Source: Bacteroidales bacterium
Lineage (GTDB): Bacteria; Bacteroidota; Bacteroidia; Bacteroidales; VadinHA17
NCBI GenBank assembly: GCA_025454795.1
Contig: JALONT010000018.1
Span: forward strand, 1-59,338
Direction of reading: 5' to 3'
Length of the DNA stretch: 59,338 nt
The position numbers and the translations under genes were made by a program. The notes under the pieces are model-generated. The model made no database searches and was not told the DNA's origin. It worked only from the letters and a program-made list of their open reading frames with translations. The first letter of the stretch is position 1, and the number at the start of each line of letters is the position of its first letter. Shown one piece after another: positions 9,425 through 18,550 of this stretch.

Positions 9425-10164
9425 GACAGCAAAAGTTGAGTAAGTACTACATTGAACAGCAGGATAAGAACACTGCTGAACACAACTGCTTTGGTACTTG
9501 CCCGGCCTACCTCAAGAGAACCTCCCTCAACATAATATCCCTGGAATGATGAAACGCTGGTAATTATGAAAGCAAAGAACAGGGTTTTAATCATTGAATA
9601 GGTTATATAATAAGGTATAAAAGCATATTGGATCCCATAAATAAAATCTTCTGAGGTTATAACTCCTGAAAAAGTTCCGGCTATCCATCCTCCCACAATA
9701 CCGACGATAATACTTAAAAGAGTAAGTATTGGATTGAAAAGAAGAGTAGCAACGATTTTAGGAAGGATCAGGTAAGAGGCTGAATTGACTCCCATAATTT
9801 CAAGAGCATCAATCTGTTCGGTAACCCTCATAGTCCCTATTTCTGAGGCTATGCTGGATCCGACCTTCCCTGCCAGGATCAGTGCTGAAATGGTTGATGA
9901 AAACTCAAGAATGATTGAATCGCGGCACCCCAATCCGATCAGGTAAGTAGGATAAATAGGGTTCTCGGTGTTGTAAGCAGTCTGGAGGGTAATTACAGCA
10001 CCCATGAAAAAAGATATAATTGCAATGATACCAACTGAATTCAGACCCAGATATACAAGTTCATGCATTGTTTGCTTAAAGTAAATTGAAGGTTTTTCAG
10101 GTTTGGAAAATACCTTTTTAAGCAGGAGAATATAGCGGCCGAATTGTGTCAGAAATCTTATCAT
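9421..10164 (-). CDS. MlaE-type ABC transporter permease
   Basis: A 247-residue inner-membrane protein with about five hydrophobic segments. It has the conserved MlaE core: YLIGLGCRDSIILEFSSTISALILAGKVGSSIASEIGTMRVTEQIDALEIMG, quoted here only for its order; the key marks are GKVGSS, EIGTM and EQIDALE. It pairs with the overlapping ATPase gene downstream. In proteobacteria this family moves phospholipids to keep outer-membrane asymmetry. The neighbouring plus-strand gene diverges from it, so the operon is just these two genes here. Confidence 0.92.
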   Translation of the reverse strand: MIRFLTQFGRYILLLKKVFSKPEKPSIYFKQTMHELVYLGLNSVGIIAIISFFMGAVITLQTAYNTENPIYPTYLIGLGCRDSIILEFSSTISALILAGKVGSSIASEIGTMRVTEQIDALEIMGVNSASYLILPKIVATLLFNPILTLLSIIVGIVGGWIAGTFSGVITSEDFIYGIQYAFIPYYITYSMIKTLFFAFIITSVSSFQGYYVEGGSLEVGRASTKAVVFSSVLILLFNVVLTQLLLS

Positions 10165-10248
10165 GCAACCGATTTACATGAGGTAAAATTACAAATATTT
10201 ACCATATTTCCTTTGAAGGGTTTTTAAAAGGCTAAACATAATTAATTA

Positions 10249-10256
10249 TATATTTG
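10249..10256 (+). promoter_or_regulatory. Candidate Bacteroidota -7 element before the mannose-1-P guanylyltransferase gene
   Basis: TATATTTG matches TAnnTTTG and lies 29 bases before the ATG at 10286, giving a leader of about 20-25 bases. No clear -33 TTTG at the ideal distance. Confidence 0.4.
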
Positions 10257-10285
10257 CAAAGTGTTTAAGAAATAATGAATTAATT

Positions 10286-11371
10286 ATGGATAACAGATAT
10301 GTTATAATTATGGCTGGTGGAGTAGGGAGTCGTTTCTGGCCGTTAAGCCGTCATGAGAAGCCAAAGCAGTTCCTTGATATTCTTGGAACGGGGGAAACTC
10401 TGATACAACAGACCTTCAGACGGTTCAAATCCACCTGTCCGGAAAAGAACATCTATGTTGTAACAAGTGCATATCATAAAGATCTTGTCGTTGAACAACT
10501 TGGGATTGATCCTTTAAATGTCCTGGCAGAGCCTTTCCGCCGGAATACGGCTCCATGCCTTGCTTATGGTACTTTCAGGATATTAAAGGAGAATCCGGAT
10601 GCAATAATTACAGTTACCCCTGCCGACCATCTGATTGTCAAGGAAGATAAATTCTGCCAGGTAATTCAGGAGAGTATGGATTTTGTCAGTAATAATGACG
10701 CATTGCTAACGCTTGGAATAATGCCAGACAGACCTGAAACCGGTTACGGTTATATACAGGCTGACCGGAAGAAGCCTGTAAAAGGCTATGACAATCTTCT
10801 TAAGGTGAAGACATTCACAGAGAAACCCGATATTGATCTGGCAAAAAAATTTTTACAAAGCGGAGATTTTTTCTGGAACTCCGGAATTTTTATCTGGAAT
10901 ATTAAGTCTATCCTTGCAGCCTTTGAAGAACATCTGCCGGATATGTTCACTGCCTTTGATGAGGGCAGGAAATTCTTCGGGACGAAGCAGGAAGAAAGCT
11001 TCATCGGGAGAACATACACTGAATGTAAAAGCATCTCAATAGATTATGGAATTATGGAGAAGGCTGATAATGTATATGTAAAGTGTACCGACATAGGCTG
11101 GTCAGATCTAGGAACCTGGAGCTCCCTTTATGAACATTCGGAAACAGACAAAAAAGGGAACACTATCTTAAACGGAAATATCTTTTCATACGACAACATG
11201 GGAAATATTTTCAATATCGCTTCGGGGAAGGTTGCAGTTATTCAGGGACTAAAAGATTATATTGTAGTTGAAACAGATGATGTTTTGCTTATTGTTAAAA
11301 AGGAGGAGGAACAAAATATCAAGAATTACCTCGAGGATCTAAAGAAAGAAACAAAGGATAAATACCTTTAA
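10286..11371 (+). CDS. manC: Mannose-1-phosphate guanylyltransferase
   Basis: Makes GDP-mannose from mannose-1-phosphate and GTP for glycan synthesis. The nucleotidyltransferase signature AGGVGSRFWPLSR with the PKQ following lies at residues 10-28. Other family marks are FRRNTAPC, TPADHLI, PETGYGYI and the EKP segment. At 361 residues it is a single-domain enzyme without the C-terminal phosphomannose isomerase half found in bifunctional ManC/AlgA proteins. It stands alone, with a -7-like promoter upstream and a strong hairpin terminator downstream. Confidence 0.93.
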   Translation: MDNRYVIIMAGGVGSRFWPLSRHEKPKQFLDILGTGETLIQQTFRRFKSTCPEKNIYVVTSAYHKDLVVEQLGIDPLNVLAEPFRRNTAPCLAYGTFRILKENPDAIITVTPADHLIVKEDKFCQVIQESMDFVSNNDALLTLGIMPDRPETGYGYIQADRKKPVKGYDNLLKVKTFTEKPDIDLAKKFLQSGDFFWNSGIFIWNIKSILAAFEEHLPDMFTAFDEGRKFFGTKQEESFIGRTYTECKSISIDYGIMEKADNVYVKCTDIGWSDLGTWSSLYEHSETDKKGNTILNGNIFSYDNMGNIFNIASGKVAVIQGLKDYIVVETDDVLLIVKKEEEQNIKNYLEDLKKETKDKYL

Positions 11372-11400
11372 GACTTGCATGACTGCAAGATTAAAAGACA

Positions 11401-11437
11401 AAAAAAGAGGGTGCCCTTTTGAGACATCCTCTTTTTA
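11401..11437. terminator. Bidirectional hairpin terminator between manC and gldN
   Basis: AAAAAGAGGGTG pairs with CATCCTCTTTTT (one G-T pair) around a ten-base loop; A-run and T-run flank it, so it can work for both convergent genes. Confidence 0.8.
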
Positions 11438-11450
11438 AGACTTATATTTT

Positions 11451-12278
11451 CTAATATTCCCACAGATCATGTTCAAAATCAAACAGCTCATTTTTGATAC
11501 GTTCTGACTCAAAAAGAGCTGGTTTGCCTACCTGATATGCGCTTATGAGCCTGTCGTCATAAACATTTGATTCACCATAAATGATGCTTCCAAACCTTCT
11601 CTGCATGAAAAGATCATCATAAGAGATACGCTGTGCATCATTATTGGTTGCAAATACTTCGTTTTTGGCGAGGATATCTCGTATTTCATCAAATTTTATC
11701 CAGAAGAGCTGTTTCTTCACTAATCTTGATCCGGCCTGATCCATACCCAGCCAGATCGGCATGACAGCTATAATCCTTACATCCAGTTTTGAGAGTTTTT
11801 TATCAAAATACCACTCCTCGTAAAGAATGAGCTGTTTTACGTCTTCAGGTTTTGAAGCTTCCATTATTGTAGAGTCCCTTGTATCACCGGCTGCATTAAT
11901 CGTGATCTGAACTATTTTTTCACCACCTCCCATTGTCGTTTCGATATCCTGATAGGTAGTAGGAACATTAATATTTGCCGGATCATAGGCTGTAAGATTT
12001 CCGGCTTTAATTTCATCAAGAATCACTTTAATAAAACTTTTCCTGCCATCAAGCATCGGTTGTACAGGATAGTATAACGGGTGATTTATCTTTTCCCTCA
12101 GATCAACAAGGCGGTAATACCTTTTAGACCATACAACATCAGCCTCTCTCAGAAAGGAGTAACTAATCTTCTTTGCATCCGGAATAGATTTCTGGTAAAT
12201 ATCGCCGAATGACTGACTTCTTGCTGTTCCAGCAGCAAATGACAGGACGATAATTCCCAAAATTATTTTTTTGTTCAT
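11451..12278 (-). CDS. gldN: T9SS ring component GldN/PorN
   Basis: A 275-residue periplasmic protein with a signal peptide ending near GTARS. In known T9SS, GldN (PorN) forms the large periplasmic ring with lipoprotein GldK and contacts the motor protein GldM. Family marks include the region [37 protein letters not shown] (strong in GldN) and the C-terminal [26 protein letters not shown]. It is the last gene of the minus-strand porP-gldKLMN operon, 20 bases after gldM. Confidence 0.94.
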   Translation of the reverse strand: MNKKIILGIIVLSFAAGTARSQSFGDIYQKSIPDAKKISYSFLREADVVWSKRYYRLVDLREKINHPLYYPVQPMLDGRKSFIKVILDEIKAGNLTAYDPANINVPTTYQDIETTMGGGEKIVQITINAAGDTRDSTIMEASKPEDVKQLILYEEWYFDKKLSKLDVRIIAVMPIWLGMDQAGSRLVKKQLFWIKFDEIRDILAKNEVFATNNDAQRISYDDLFMQRRFGSIIYGESNVYDDRLISAYQVGKPALFESERIKNELFDFEHDLWEY

Positions 12279-12298
12279 AGTGTTACTATTATATTATA

Positions 12299-13894
12299 CT
12301 AGTCTATTTTTAATACTATAGCCCCAAGCTCTCTTGTTGAATTGTCAGGTGCAAGTGCTTTTATATTTGTGATATAAAGATTTTTACCTCTGGTTATGTT
12401 ATTGATTATCTGTTTCTGGTCTGCAGTCAGGAGGTAGCTGCTGCTTGATTTTTCAATTTCGCCGAACTTATCAGCATAAGATATTGTAAAACTGGTCACT
12501 TTATACTGAAGGTCGAATTCGAAGTCTTTCATTATTGCAAAAACACCGGACTGTGCAGTTGCAGTACCTTTGGAAATTGTACCGGTATTTTTCCCTCCGA
12601 ACTGTGGTTCCGGATTTGGGATCCTTCTGACCCTGAATGGTACTGTTCCGGCGAGAGCAGATTTTCCACCGGTATTTGTATATACCTGGACCTGTACATC
12701 CTGTCCGATAGCAGACGGAACAACTGCCCAATTACCCCTGAAATTTTCGCCTTTTGAGTTTTTAACCTTCTTCTGTGAGAATGTACCGTTAACTACTCTT
12801 ATTGAAACCTTATCAGGTCCTACACCCGGTACGGAAATGTCAATCGGGTTGTCAATACCAAAATACATAACGTTTACAGCAGTAGGAGATACTACAACAT
12901 TTGCTTCACCCACAAAATAATCATCTTTGAAATCCCATGTTTTTGTAGTACCGTCAGGAGCTCTGAGAGATATAACACCACCCCAGGTCTTTGGACCTAC
13001 AGAGCCCGGACGAACTGAATATAATCCCCTGCCTGAATCGTCACGTGTAAGCGTTGAACCATTTACAGTATATTCAGGATTCTGAGTAGTGTCTGTAGCA
13101 GAAATGAAGACTGTAGCTTCATAATTGCTTCCAAGAGTAACATATTTTGAATTAGGAATTATTACAGGTGTAAGTTTATTGAATTTGAATGATGATGCAT
13201 CGATCTGTCCATATAAGTAGTTTAGTACTTCTGTTTCAGCGTTTCTGACATCAACCTGCATTTTTGTAAGCAAAGCAGTTGCGGCAACCAGAGGAAGTGT
13301 CTGAAAGTTAAGATTTGCCCATTTTTCGGTTTCACCATCTTCATTTTTGCTATCGTCAGTATTAAGGCTTTTCTTAAGAGCATCTTCACCAGAAGGATTT
13401 TTCCCATCAAGAGTAGTGATAAGGAAATCACGGTACTCATTAAGCATGGCTTTCAGTTCATAGGCTTTACCATCTTCATTGGCACCAACCAGGATCTGTG
13501 AAGGGATGTTGGACTCGTCGTATTTTTGAACAAGGTCCATATCTATATCTGATCCTTTTACAGCAGTAGCATCTTCTCCGTCAGCAGTCTTTATAATGAG
13601 AATCTTAAGATTCTGGATGTAATCAAAAATTTCATCTGCTCGTATTTTGACTTCCGCGGCTTTTGCCTTATATGGTCCTGCTTTTGTAGGATTTTCGGCA
13701 GCGGCTCTGTCAAACTCAGCATAAATGAGACTGTTTTTCTTATTATAATTCTGAACAGTAAGAGAAAGGCTTTTATCAACTCTAATAAATGCTTTCACAG
13801 CCTCCTTCGATACGTTAAGTGCAAGCATGGCGGTAAGCACCAGGTACATCATACCGATCATTCTTTGCCGCGGGGATAGCTTTTCGTGAGCCAT
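12299..13894 (-). CDS. gldM: T9SS motor component GldM/PorM
   Basis: A 531-residue protein with a short cytoplasmic start (MAHEKLSPRQRMIG) and one transmembrane helix, MMYLVLTAMLALNV, directly followed by SKEAV, as in all GldM. The periplasmic part starts helical (residues about 40-220) and then becomes a chain of beta domains, matching the known four-domain shaft. With GldL it forms the proton-driven inner-membrane motor and its far end contacts the GldK/GldN ring. Length fits the family. It lies 38 bases after gldL. Confidence 0.96.
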   Translation of the reverse strand: MAHEKLSPRQRMIGMMYLVLTAMLALNVSKEAVKAFIRVDKSLSLTVQNYNKKNSLIYAEFDRAAAENPTKAGPYKAKAAEVKIRADEIFDYIQNLKILIIKTADGEDATAVKGSDIDMDLVQKYDESNIPSQILVGANEDGKAYELKAMLNEYRDFLITTLDGKNPSGEDALKKSLNTDDSKNEDGETEKWANLNFQTLPLVAATALLTKMQVDVRNAETEVLNYLYGQIDASSFKFNKLTPVIIPNSKYVTLGSNYEATVFISATDTTQNPEYTVNGSTLTRDDSGRGLYSVRPGSVGPKTWGGVISLRAPDGTTKTWDFKDDYFVGEANVVVSPTAVNVMYFGIDNPIDISVPGVGPDKVSIRVVNGTFSQKKVKNSKGENFRGNWAVVPSAIGQDVQVQVYTNTGGKSALAGTVPFRVRRIPNPEPQFGGKNTGTISKGTATAQSGVFAIMKDFEFDLQYKVTSFTISYADKFGEIEKSSSSYLLTADQKQIINNITRGKNLYITNIKALAPDNSTRELGAIVLKID

Positions 13895-13932
13895 TTTTGT
13901 AGGTAGTTTAGTTTAGTAAAACAAATGCTGTA

Positions 13933-14808
13933 TTACTTGACGTTCATAGCAGCAAGCATATTTCCATAAACATTGTTCAATGCCGACAGGTTGTCGTTGA
14001 GTTTGGTTATCTGTTCGCGGTACTTTTTGGTATCTCCGGCTGACTCAGTCAGGTCTTTCATAAGCCCCTGGAGTCCTTTATAGAGTGATTCGGATTCTTT
14101 AATATGATCGTCTGCACCTTTTTTCTGTAGTTCATAAACAGAATTGAGGGCAGAGAGATTCTTGTTAAGGACTTCCAGCTGCTGCTGGTATGATTTACCG
14201 CCCATTTCAATAACTGAAAGAGAATCAGCCATATTTTTGTAAGTTGATCCGGTTTCATTGATCACTTTGGTTGTAGCCTGGTATGATTCTGCCAGTTTAC
14301 CAACTGATTCATTAGCGGCATTGATGGAATTCATATACTTGTTTGACGCAGATGAAATATCACCCATAGCACTTATATTGGATGTTGCATCACCAAGCTT
14401 TTTCATTCCGACACCCAGTTTCTGGAAAAGGTCGGGAGTGATCTCGGCTTTCTCGAGCATCTCATCAAATTTTGAAAGAGCAACTGAACCGCCTCCACCA
14501 CCGCCACCGCCAATACCGCCGCGGTATTTTCCACCATGAGAAGGAAGTTCTTCGGCCCCCTCTTCAGGAATTCCTGCAAGTTCGGGGTAAACCAGAGACC
14601 AGTCTACTTCTTCGTGCAAAGGTTCAAATGCTGAAAAGAAGAAAATGACAGCTTCTGTTAAAAGACCAATTGTAAGCATTGTTCCTGCCAGTGGCCAGTG
14701 TTGTATTTTAAACAATGCACCAACTATTACGACGGAAGCGCCCAAACCATAAAGTTTTGCGATGAAATTCTTCCACCCGCTGCTCTGTACTAATTCTGCT
14801 AGGCTCAT
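13933..14808 (-). CDS. gldL: T9SS motor component GldL/PorL
   Basis: A 291-residue inner-membrane protein. Two transmembrane helices (about residues 17-33 and 42-61) contain acidic residues Glu52 and Glu62 and the basic segment FKIQHWP, features used by the family to carry protons. The rest is cytoplasmic, with helical, coiled-coil-like sequence to the end. An unusual Gly-rich linker (about residues 91-107) with eight Gly in a row separates the membrane part from the coiled region. It lies 31 bases after gldK. Confidence 0.95.
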   Translation of the reverse strand: MSLAELVQSSGWKNFIAKLYGLGASVVIVGALFKIQHWPLAGTMLTIGLLTEAVIFFFSAFEPLHEEVDWSLVYPELAGIPEEGAEELPSHGGKYRGGIGGGGGGGGSVALSKFDEMLEKAEITPDLFQKLGVGMKKLGDATSNISAMGDISSASNKYMNSINAANESVGKLAESYQATTKVINETGSTYKNMADSLSVIEMGGKSYQQQLEVLNKNLSALNSVYELQKKGADDHIKESESLYKGLQGLMKDLTESAGDTKKYREQITKLNDNLSALNNVYGNMLAAMNVK

Positions 14809-14839
14809 ATACCTGATTATTTTAGGGTTATTTCAATTA

Positions 14840-16186
14840 TTATAATTCTGCTCCGATATAAGATCTTACATTACGGAATCCGACATATGGTTTTGTTGAA
14901 TCCTGGTATTCATAATCCCTTGCACTTGTCTGGAGAAAATATGCAATATCTTTCCAGGAACCACCGCGAATAACTTTACGTTTCATAACAGGAGGATCCT
15001 GCGGTGTTGCATTGTACTCATAGTTTGGCTGAAGATCGTGCTGGAAAATATATGCTGACGGATGATATGCACAACAAGTCCATTCGGAAACATTTCCGGC
15101 CATATCATAAAGTCCGTATTCATTTGGTTCGTATGATCCGGCTTTTCCTGCATAAACGTTTCCGTCGTCGATATAATTACCACGTAATGGTTTGAAGTTA
15201 GCCAGGAAGCAGCCCCTGTAATTACGTGTATAGGGTCCGCCCCACGGGTACATTGAAAGATCAAGACCTCCTCTTGCTGCGTATTCCCATTCTGTTTCAA
15301 GGGGAAGCCTGTATGCCTGAACATCTGTTATTCCCTGCTTTCTGAGTGCGTCGTTCATGAATTCTGTTCTCCACCTGCTGAATGCATTTGCCTGGAGCCA
15401 GGAAACACCTACAACAGGATAGTCATCAAAAGAAGGATGCCAGAAATAGAGATCTGCCTGCGGATCGTTGAAAGAATAAGTGAAATCTCTGATCCAGCAG
15501 AGAGTATCGGGATAAATGTTTATAATGGTATGTCTGATGAACGAAGAACGGTCTTTTACGTCGGTACGTGTTCCGTCAACATTTGTTACCTGACCCTCAT
15601 ATTTTCCTGTATTATTTTCATAATCATAGATATACCTTGATTTCGCAGCCTGCTGATAATCAATAGTGAAGTATGAATAGTTAAATTTACGCACATCATA
15701 CTGTCTTTTGCCGTTAAATCTTTCTTCAGGCGGATATAACATTTCTTCAATAACACCTTTGGTAGTCTCTTCTTCAGGATCAATTTTTTCTTCCCAGTTT
15801 ATAACATTTGGTTCACGAACGTTACCTTCCGCGTCAACCATAAAATATTCCCTGTCAGCAATCTGTGCTTCGCCAAGCTTTGTTCTGAGGATCGAATCCC
15901 GAACCCAGTAGACAAACTGACGATACTTATTATTAGTGATTTCAGTCTGATCCATCCAGAATGCATCAACAGTAACAGATTTGGAAAGGCTGTTCATTGC
16001 GAACAGAGCATCCTGATCGCTGGGTCCCATCATGAAATTACCGGCGGGAATGAATGCCATCTCCATAGGTTCCGGTTCAAAGAATTTCTTTCGTCCCTCG
16101 ACACCAGTCAGCTCTCCGGTATTTGAAGTGCTGCACCCACTCAATAAGAATATGATTAACAGGGCAGATAGAATTACTTTTTTCAT
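14840..16186 (-). CDS. gldK: T9SS lipoprotein GldK/PorK
   Basis: A 448-residue lipoprotein with lipobox LLSGC near residue 18. The mature part is a formylglycine-generating-enzyme-like (SUMF1) domain with MAFIPAGNFMMGPSDQD at the start, RLPLETEWEYAARGG in the middle, and DMAGNVSEWT and RGGSW towards the end. In T9SS it forms the outer-membrane-attached periplasmic ring with GldN; the enzyme activity of the parent fold is not expected. It is preceded by porP (45-base gap) and followed by gldL. Confidence 0.95.
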   Translation of the reverse strand: MKKVILSALLIIFLLSGCSTSNTGELTGVEGRKKFFEPEPMEMAFIPAGNFMMGPSDQDALFAMNSLSKSVTVDAFWMDQTEITNNKYRQFVYWVRDSILRTKLGEAQIADREYFMVDAEGNVREPNVINWEEKIDPEEETTKGVIEEMLYPPEERFNGKRQYDVRKFNYSYFTIDYQQAAKSRYIYDYENNTGKYEGQVTNVDGTRTDVKDRSSFIRHTIINIYPDTLCWIRDFTYSFNDPQADLYFWHPSFDDYPVVGVSWLQANAFSRWRTEFMNDALRKQGITDVQAYRLPLETEWEYAARGGLDLSMYPWGGPYTRNYRGCFLANFKPLRGNYIDDGNVYAGKAGSYEPNEYGLYDMAGNVSEWTCCAYHPSAYIFQHDLQPNYEYNATPQDPPVMKRKVIRGGSWKDIAYFLQTSARDYEYQDSTKPYVGFRNVRSYIGAEL

Positions 16187-16231
16187 ATTTCAAAAAATTT
16201 ATAATGCAAGTAAGTTATTTTTTTTCAATAA

Positions 16232-17188
16232 TCATAAAAATCTGATACTTTTATATCTCATCGGACTTTTACCTAAATTCAGGTCAAAACAATAGTTAAC
16301 CATAAATTCATGTGATCCGCTTGTGTTTTTTCTTATGTCCGACATCGGGAAGTCATAGGAATAACCAATCCGGATACCGTTATAAAGCTCAAAGCCAACC
16401 AGTCCCGTGATTGCATCCCCGGCTCTGTAGGAAACGCCGCCCCATACTTTTTTATTGTATCTCAGCAGGGAAGTAACATTGATCTGAGCTACTTTCCCAT
16501 CACTGTAAACAAAGAATGAGGGAAGAAGCTCAAGTGAAGGATTCGGAAGCTGCATCGTATAGCCTGCAGTCAGATAATAATGCCTGCTGATATATGTACT
16601 GATTTCAGCTTCATTTTTTGTAAATCTTATTTTAGGTTGATTCAAATGAGTAACAGAAAGCGATCCATAGTATTTATCACCTTTAAGATAAACACCGAAT
16701 CCCGCATCAAAAGCAACAAAACTCTCTTTATTTACCGGAATGAGAGGATCCTGATCGGGTTGTGTAAAACCATCCCCGCTGGGTATCTTCCAGGTTGGTT
16801 CAAGTAACTTATTAATCATTCCAAGGTTTATCCCGATCCCCAGTTTACCGTTACTCATATCTATATGATAAGAATATGCTGCTGACAAGTTTATATCCTT
16901 GTCAAAACCAATGTTATCACTTTCAATCACAATACCGGCACCGTGTTTCCTGTTAAAAAGTGAAAAAGGAGCGCTGATATTAAAGACCGTGGTATTGGGA
17001 GCTCCGTCGAATCCAACCCATTGCTGACGGTTAAGCGCCGTTGCGCAGATCATACCGGAAGTACCGGCAATACCAGGATTATATGTCATCGTATTGAACA
17101 TATACTGACTCGATAGCGGATCCTGCTGAGACATCCCGTTATATCCCATTATTACTAAAAAAAGAAATGTGATAAAAGGTTTTTTCAT
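16232..17188 (-). CDS. porP: PorP/SprF family type IX secretion outer-membrane protein
   Basis: A 318-residue barrel protein with an N-terminal signal peptide. The mature start, QQDPLSSQYMFNTMTYNPG, and the following RQQWVGFDGAP are hallmarks of the PorP/SprF family. It is an outer-membrane partner of the T9SS, linking the ring to attachment or cargo proteins. It is the first gene of the porP-gldKLMN operon, the same order as porPKLMN in Porphyromonas gingivalis. A candidate promoter lies about 73 bases upstream. Other PorP paralogues usually exist in such genomes; position identifies this as the operon copy. Confidence 0.93.
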   Translation of the reverse strand: MKKPFITFLFLVIMGYNGMSQQDPLSSQYMFNTMTYNPGIAGTSGMICATALNRQQWVGFDGAPNTTVFNISAPFSLFNRKHGAGIVIESDNIGFDKDINLSAAYSYHIDMSNGKLGIGINLGMINKLLEPTWKIPSGDGFTQPDQDPLIPVNKESFVAFDAGFGVYLKGDKYYGSLSVTHLNQPKIRFTKNEAEISTYISRHYYLTAGYTMQLPNPSLELLPSFFVYSDGKVAQINVTSLLRYNKKVWGGVSYRAGDAITGLVGFELYNGIRIGYSYDFPMSDIRKNTSGSHEFMVNYCFDLNLGKSPMRYKSIRFL

Positions 17189-17260
17189 TTCTTTATCAAA
17201 CCAAAAGGTGCGTTACACATGAGTTGAACCGGTAAAATAAGTAATAATCTAAAACGTAAA

Positions 17261-17268
17261 CAAATATA
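17261..17268 (-). promoter_or_regulatory. Candidate -7 element for the porP-gldKLMN operon
   Basis: On the minus strand this reads TATATTTG (plus-strand CAAATATA), matching TAnnTTTG, 72 bases before the porP start. No clear TTTG at -33. Confidence 0.4.
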
Positions 17269-17372
17269 CTTTTATTTATCTGAGGGAAGAAAATATTTGT
17301 TTTGATGAGTATACCGCCCCCTGTTGATGAACAGAACCTGCAAAATGATGAACGAGGAAACAAACAGAAAGT

Positions 17373-18542
17373 TCAGGATTTCAACCTGGCAGCCCCCTGC
17401 ACCCACCTCTCAGGGACTTCATTACGGTTTGCCCTCAGATAATCATCATGAGAACAGGCGATATAGGTATTCCTGTCATCTCCGGGACTTAATTCCATCC
17501 ACCACCTGTCAGTCAGATTGCTTTTTACAAAAATCAGATCATCATCAAGATCGGTCACCCTGACATGATACCTTATAAACCGGCCTGAATTACTGTCGCT
17601 TAATGCGGGTGCCTCATATTGTTTCTGTGAGAACCCTTCAAGGAAAAACCAGAGAATTTGTGCAGCAAGGCCTGCGGTCTGATGCTTGATATCAAGATCC
17701 GGATCCACATCGAATAATCCAAAGATCTTCAGGTTGTCGGAAATTCCTGCATACCTTGCAAGAAGACAAATCTCTTCTCCGTAAAAACCATTAGGAGAGG
17801 GGCTTACTGTTCCCGGAGCATCTGATTGCCTGACTGCAGATATGTCAAAGACAGCAACCTGGGAATCCCTGAAAAGAGGTTCGGTCAGGTAAATGGCCTT
17901 TCTTACATCTCCAATCCTGACAAGTTCTGATTTCCGCTTGAGGAAACGATTTACTACCTGCTGGTCATTAAGGTATGTCTGGTATCCGACATTAATATAA
18001 TGGTCAAATGTGCTTTTATGGCTGTGAATAATATTATTCAGAAAGTTAAAGGAATCAGGCTCCTTTTTTTCGTTGATAAAATCTATCCTTGGATCAACAG
18101 CCAGAATCGTATATCTGCATTTCAGTCCTGTCATAGCCCTGTCTATTGATGTTACAAGTGCACTGCTGCCTCCTATAATAACCGGGAATACATTCTCTCT
18201 GATAAGATGTGTGATAATGTCGGTAAGTCCAGCAATGGTATCATTGAAACCAATTCCCTGCTTCATATTCCCCAGGTCTGTTATTTTTGATTTTCCCGGT
18301 ATCCTGGATAACCTGTAAAGCTCTCCTCTGATTGCATCGGGTCCTTTCATGGTACCGGTGGAAGGAGAATTACGCCCCTCGGGAACGCCAAAGATTGCAA
18401 TTTTAAATTTACCTATATCCTTAACAGGATTGTTATCTGTATGGATATTAATGTTATGCGGGAACCCGGCCTGTTCTGCAACATGTTCAAATTCAGGCCT
18501 TTCAATGCTTACCGGATTGAAATAATCGTTAAGATTTATCAT
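17373..18542 (-). CDS. Ureohydrolase (arginase/agmatinase-like) family protein, degenerate active site
   Basis: A 389-residue protein with the arginase-type alpha/beta fold: IAIFGVPEG near 48-56, KGPDAIR at 66-72, and a metal-site layout that can be aligned with active enzymes. Key manganese ligands are missing: the usual GGDH is GGSS (124-127), DAHxD is DPRID (150-154), and the SFDxDxxDP strand reads VFDISAVRQSDAP (231-243). A normal ureohydrolase reaction is therefore unlikely. It is eight bases downstream of topA, so co-transcribed with it, and upstream of the porP-gldKLMN operon on the same strand. Homologues are often annotated formimidoylglutamase or arginase; I would not use those names. 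Confidence 0.85.
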   Translation of the reverse strand: MINLNDYFNPVSIERPEFEHVAEQAGFPHNINIHTDNNPVKDIGKFKIAIFGVPEGRNSPSTGTMKGPDAIRGELYRLSRIPGKSKITDLGNMKQGIGFNDTIAGLTDIITHLIRENVFPVIIGGSSALVTSIDRAMTGLKCRYTILAVDPRIDFINEKKEPDSFNFLNNIIHSHKSTFDHYINVGYQTYLNDQQVVNRFLKRKSELVRIGDVRKAIYLTEPLFRDSQVAVFDISAVRQSDAPGTVSPSPNGFYGEEICLLARYAGISDNLKIFGLFDVDPDLDIKHQTAGLAAQILWFFLEGFSQKQYEAPALSDSNSGRFIRYHVRVTDLDDDLIFVKSNLTDRWWMELSPGDDRNTYIACSHDDYLRANRNEVPERWVQGAARLKS

Positions 18543-18550
18543 AGTGTCTG

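Noticed and set aside
14258-14539. Plus-strand frame with a poly-proline end
   Set aside because: It is the reverse complement of the gldL poly-glycine linker, not an independent gene.
17324-17563. 79-codon plus-strand frame between the ureohydrolase-like gene and porP
   Set aside because: Mostly antisense to the ureohydrolase-like gene, with no family resemblance.
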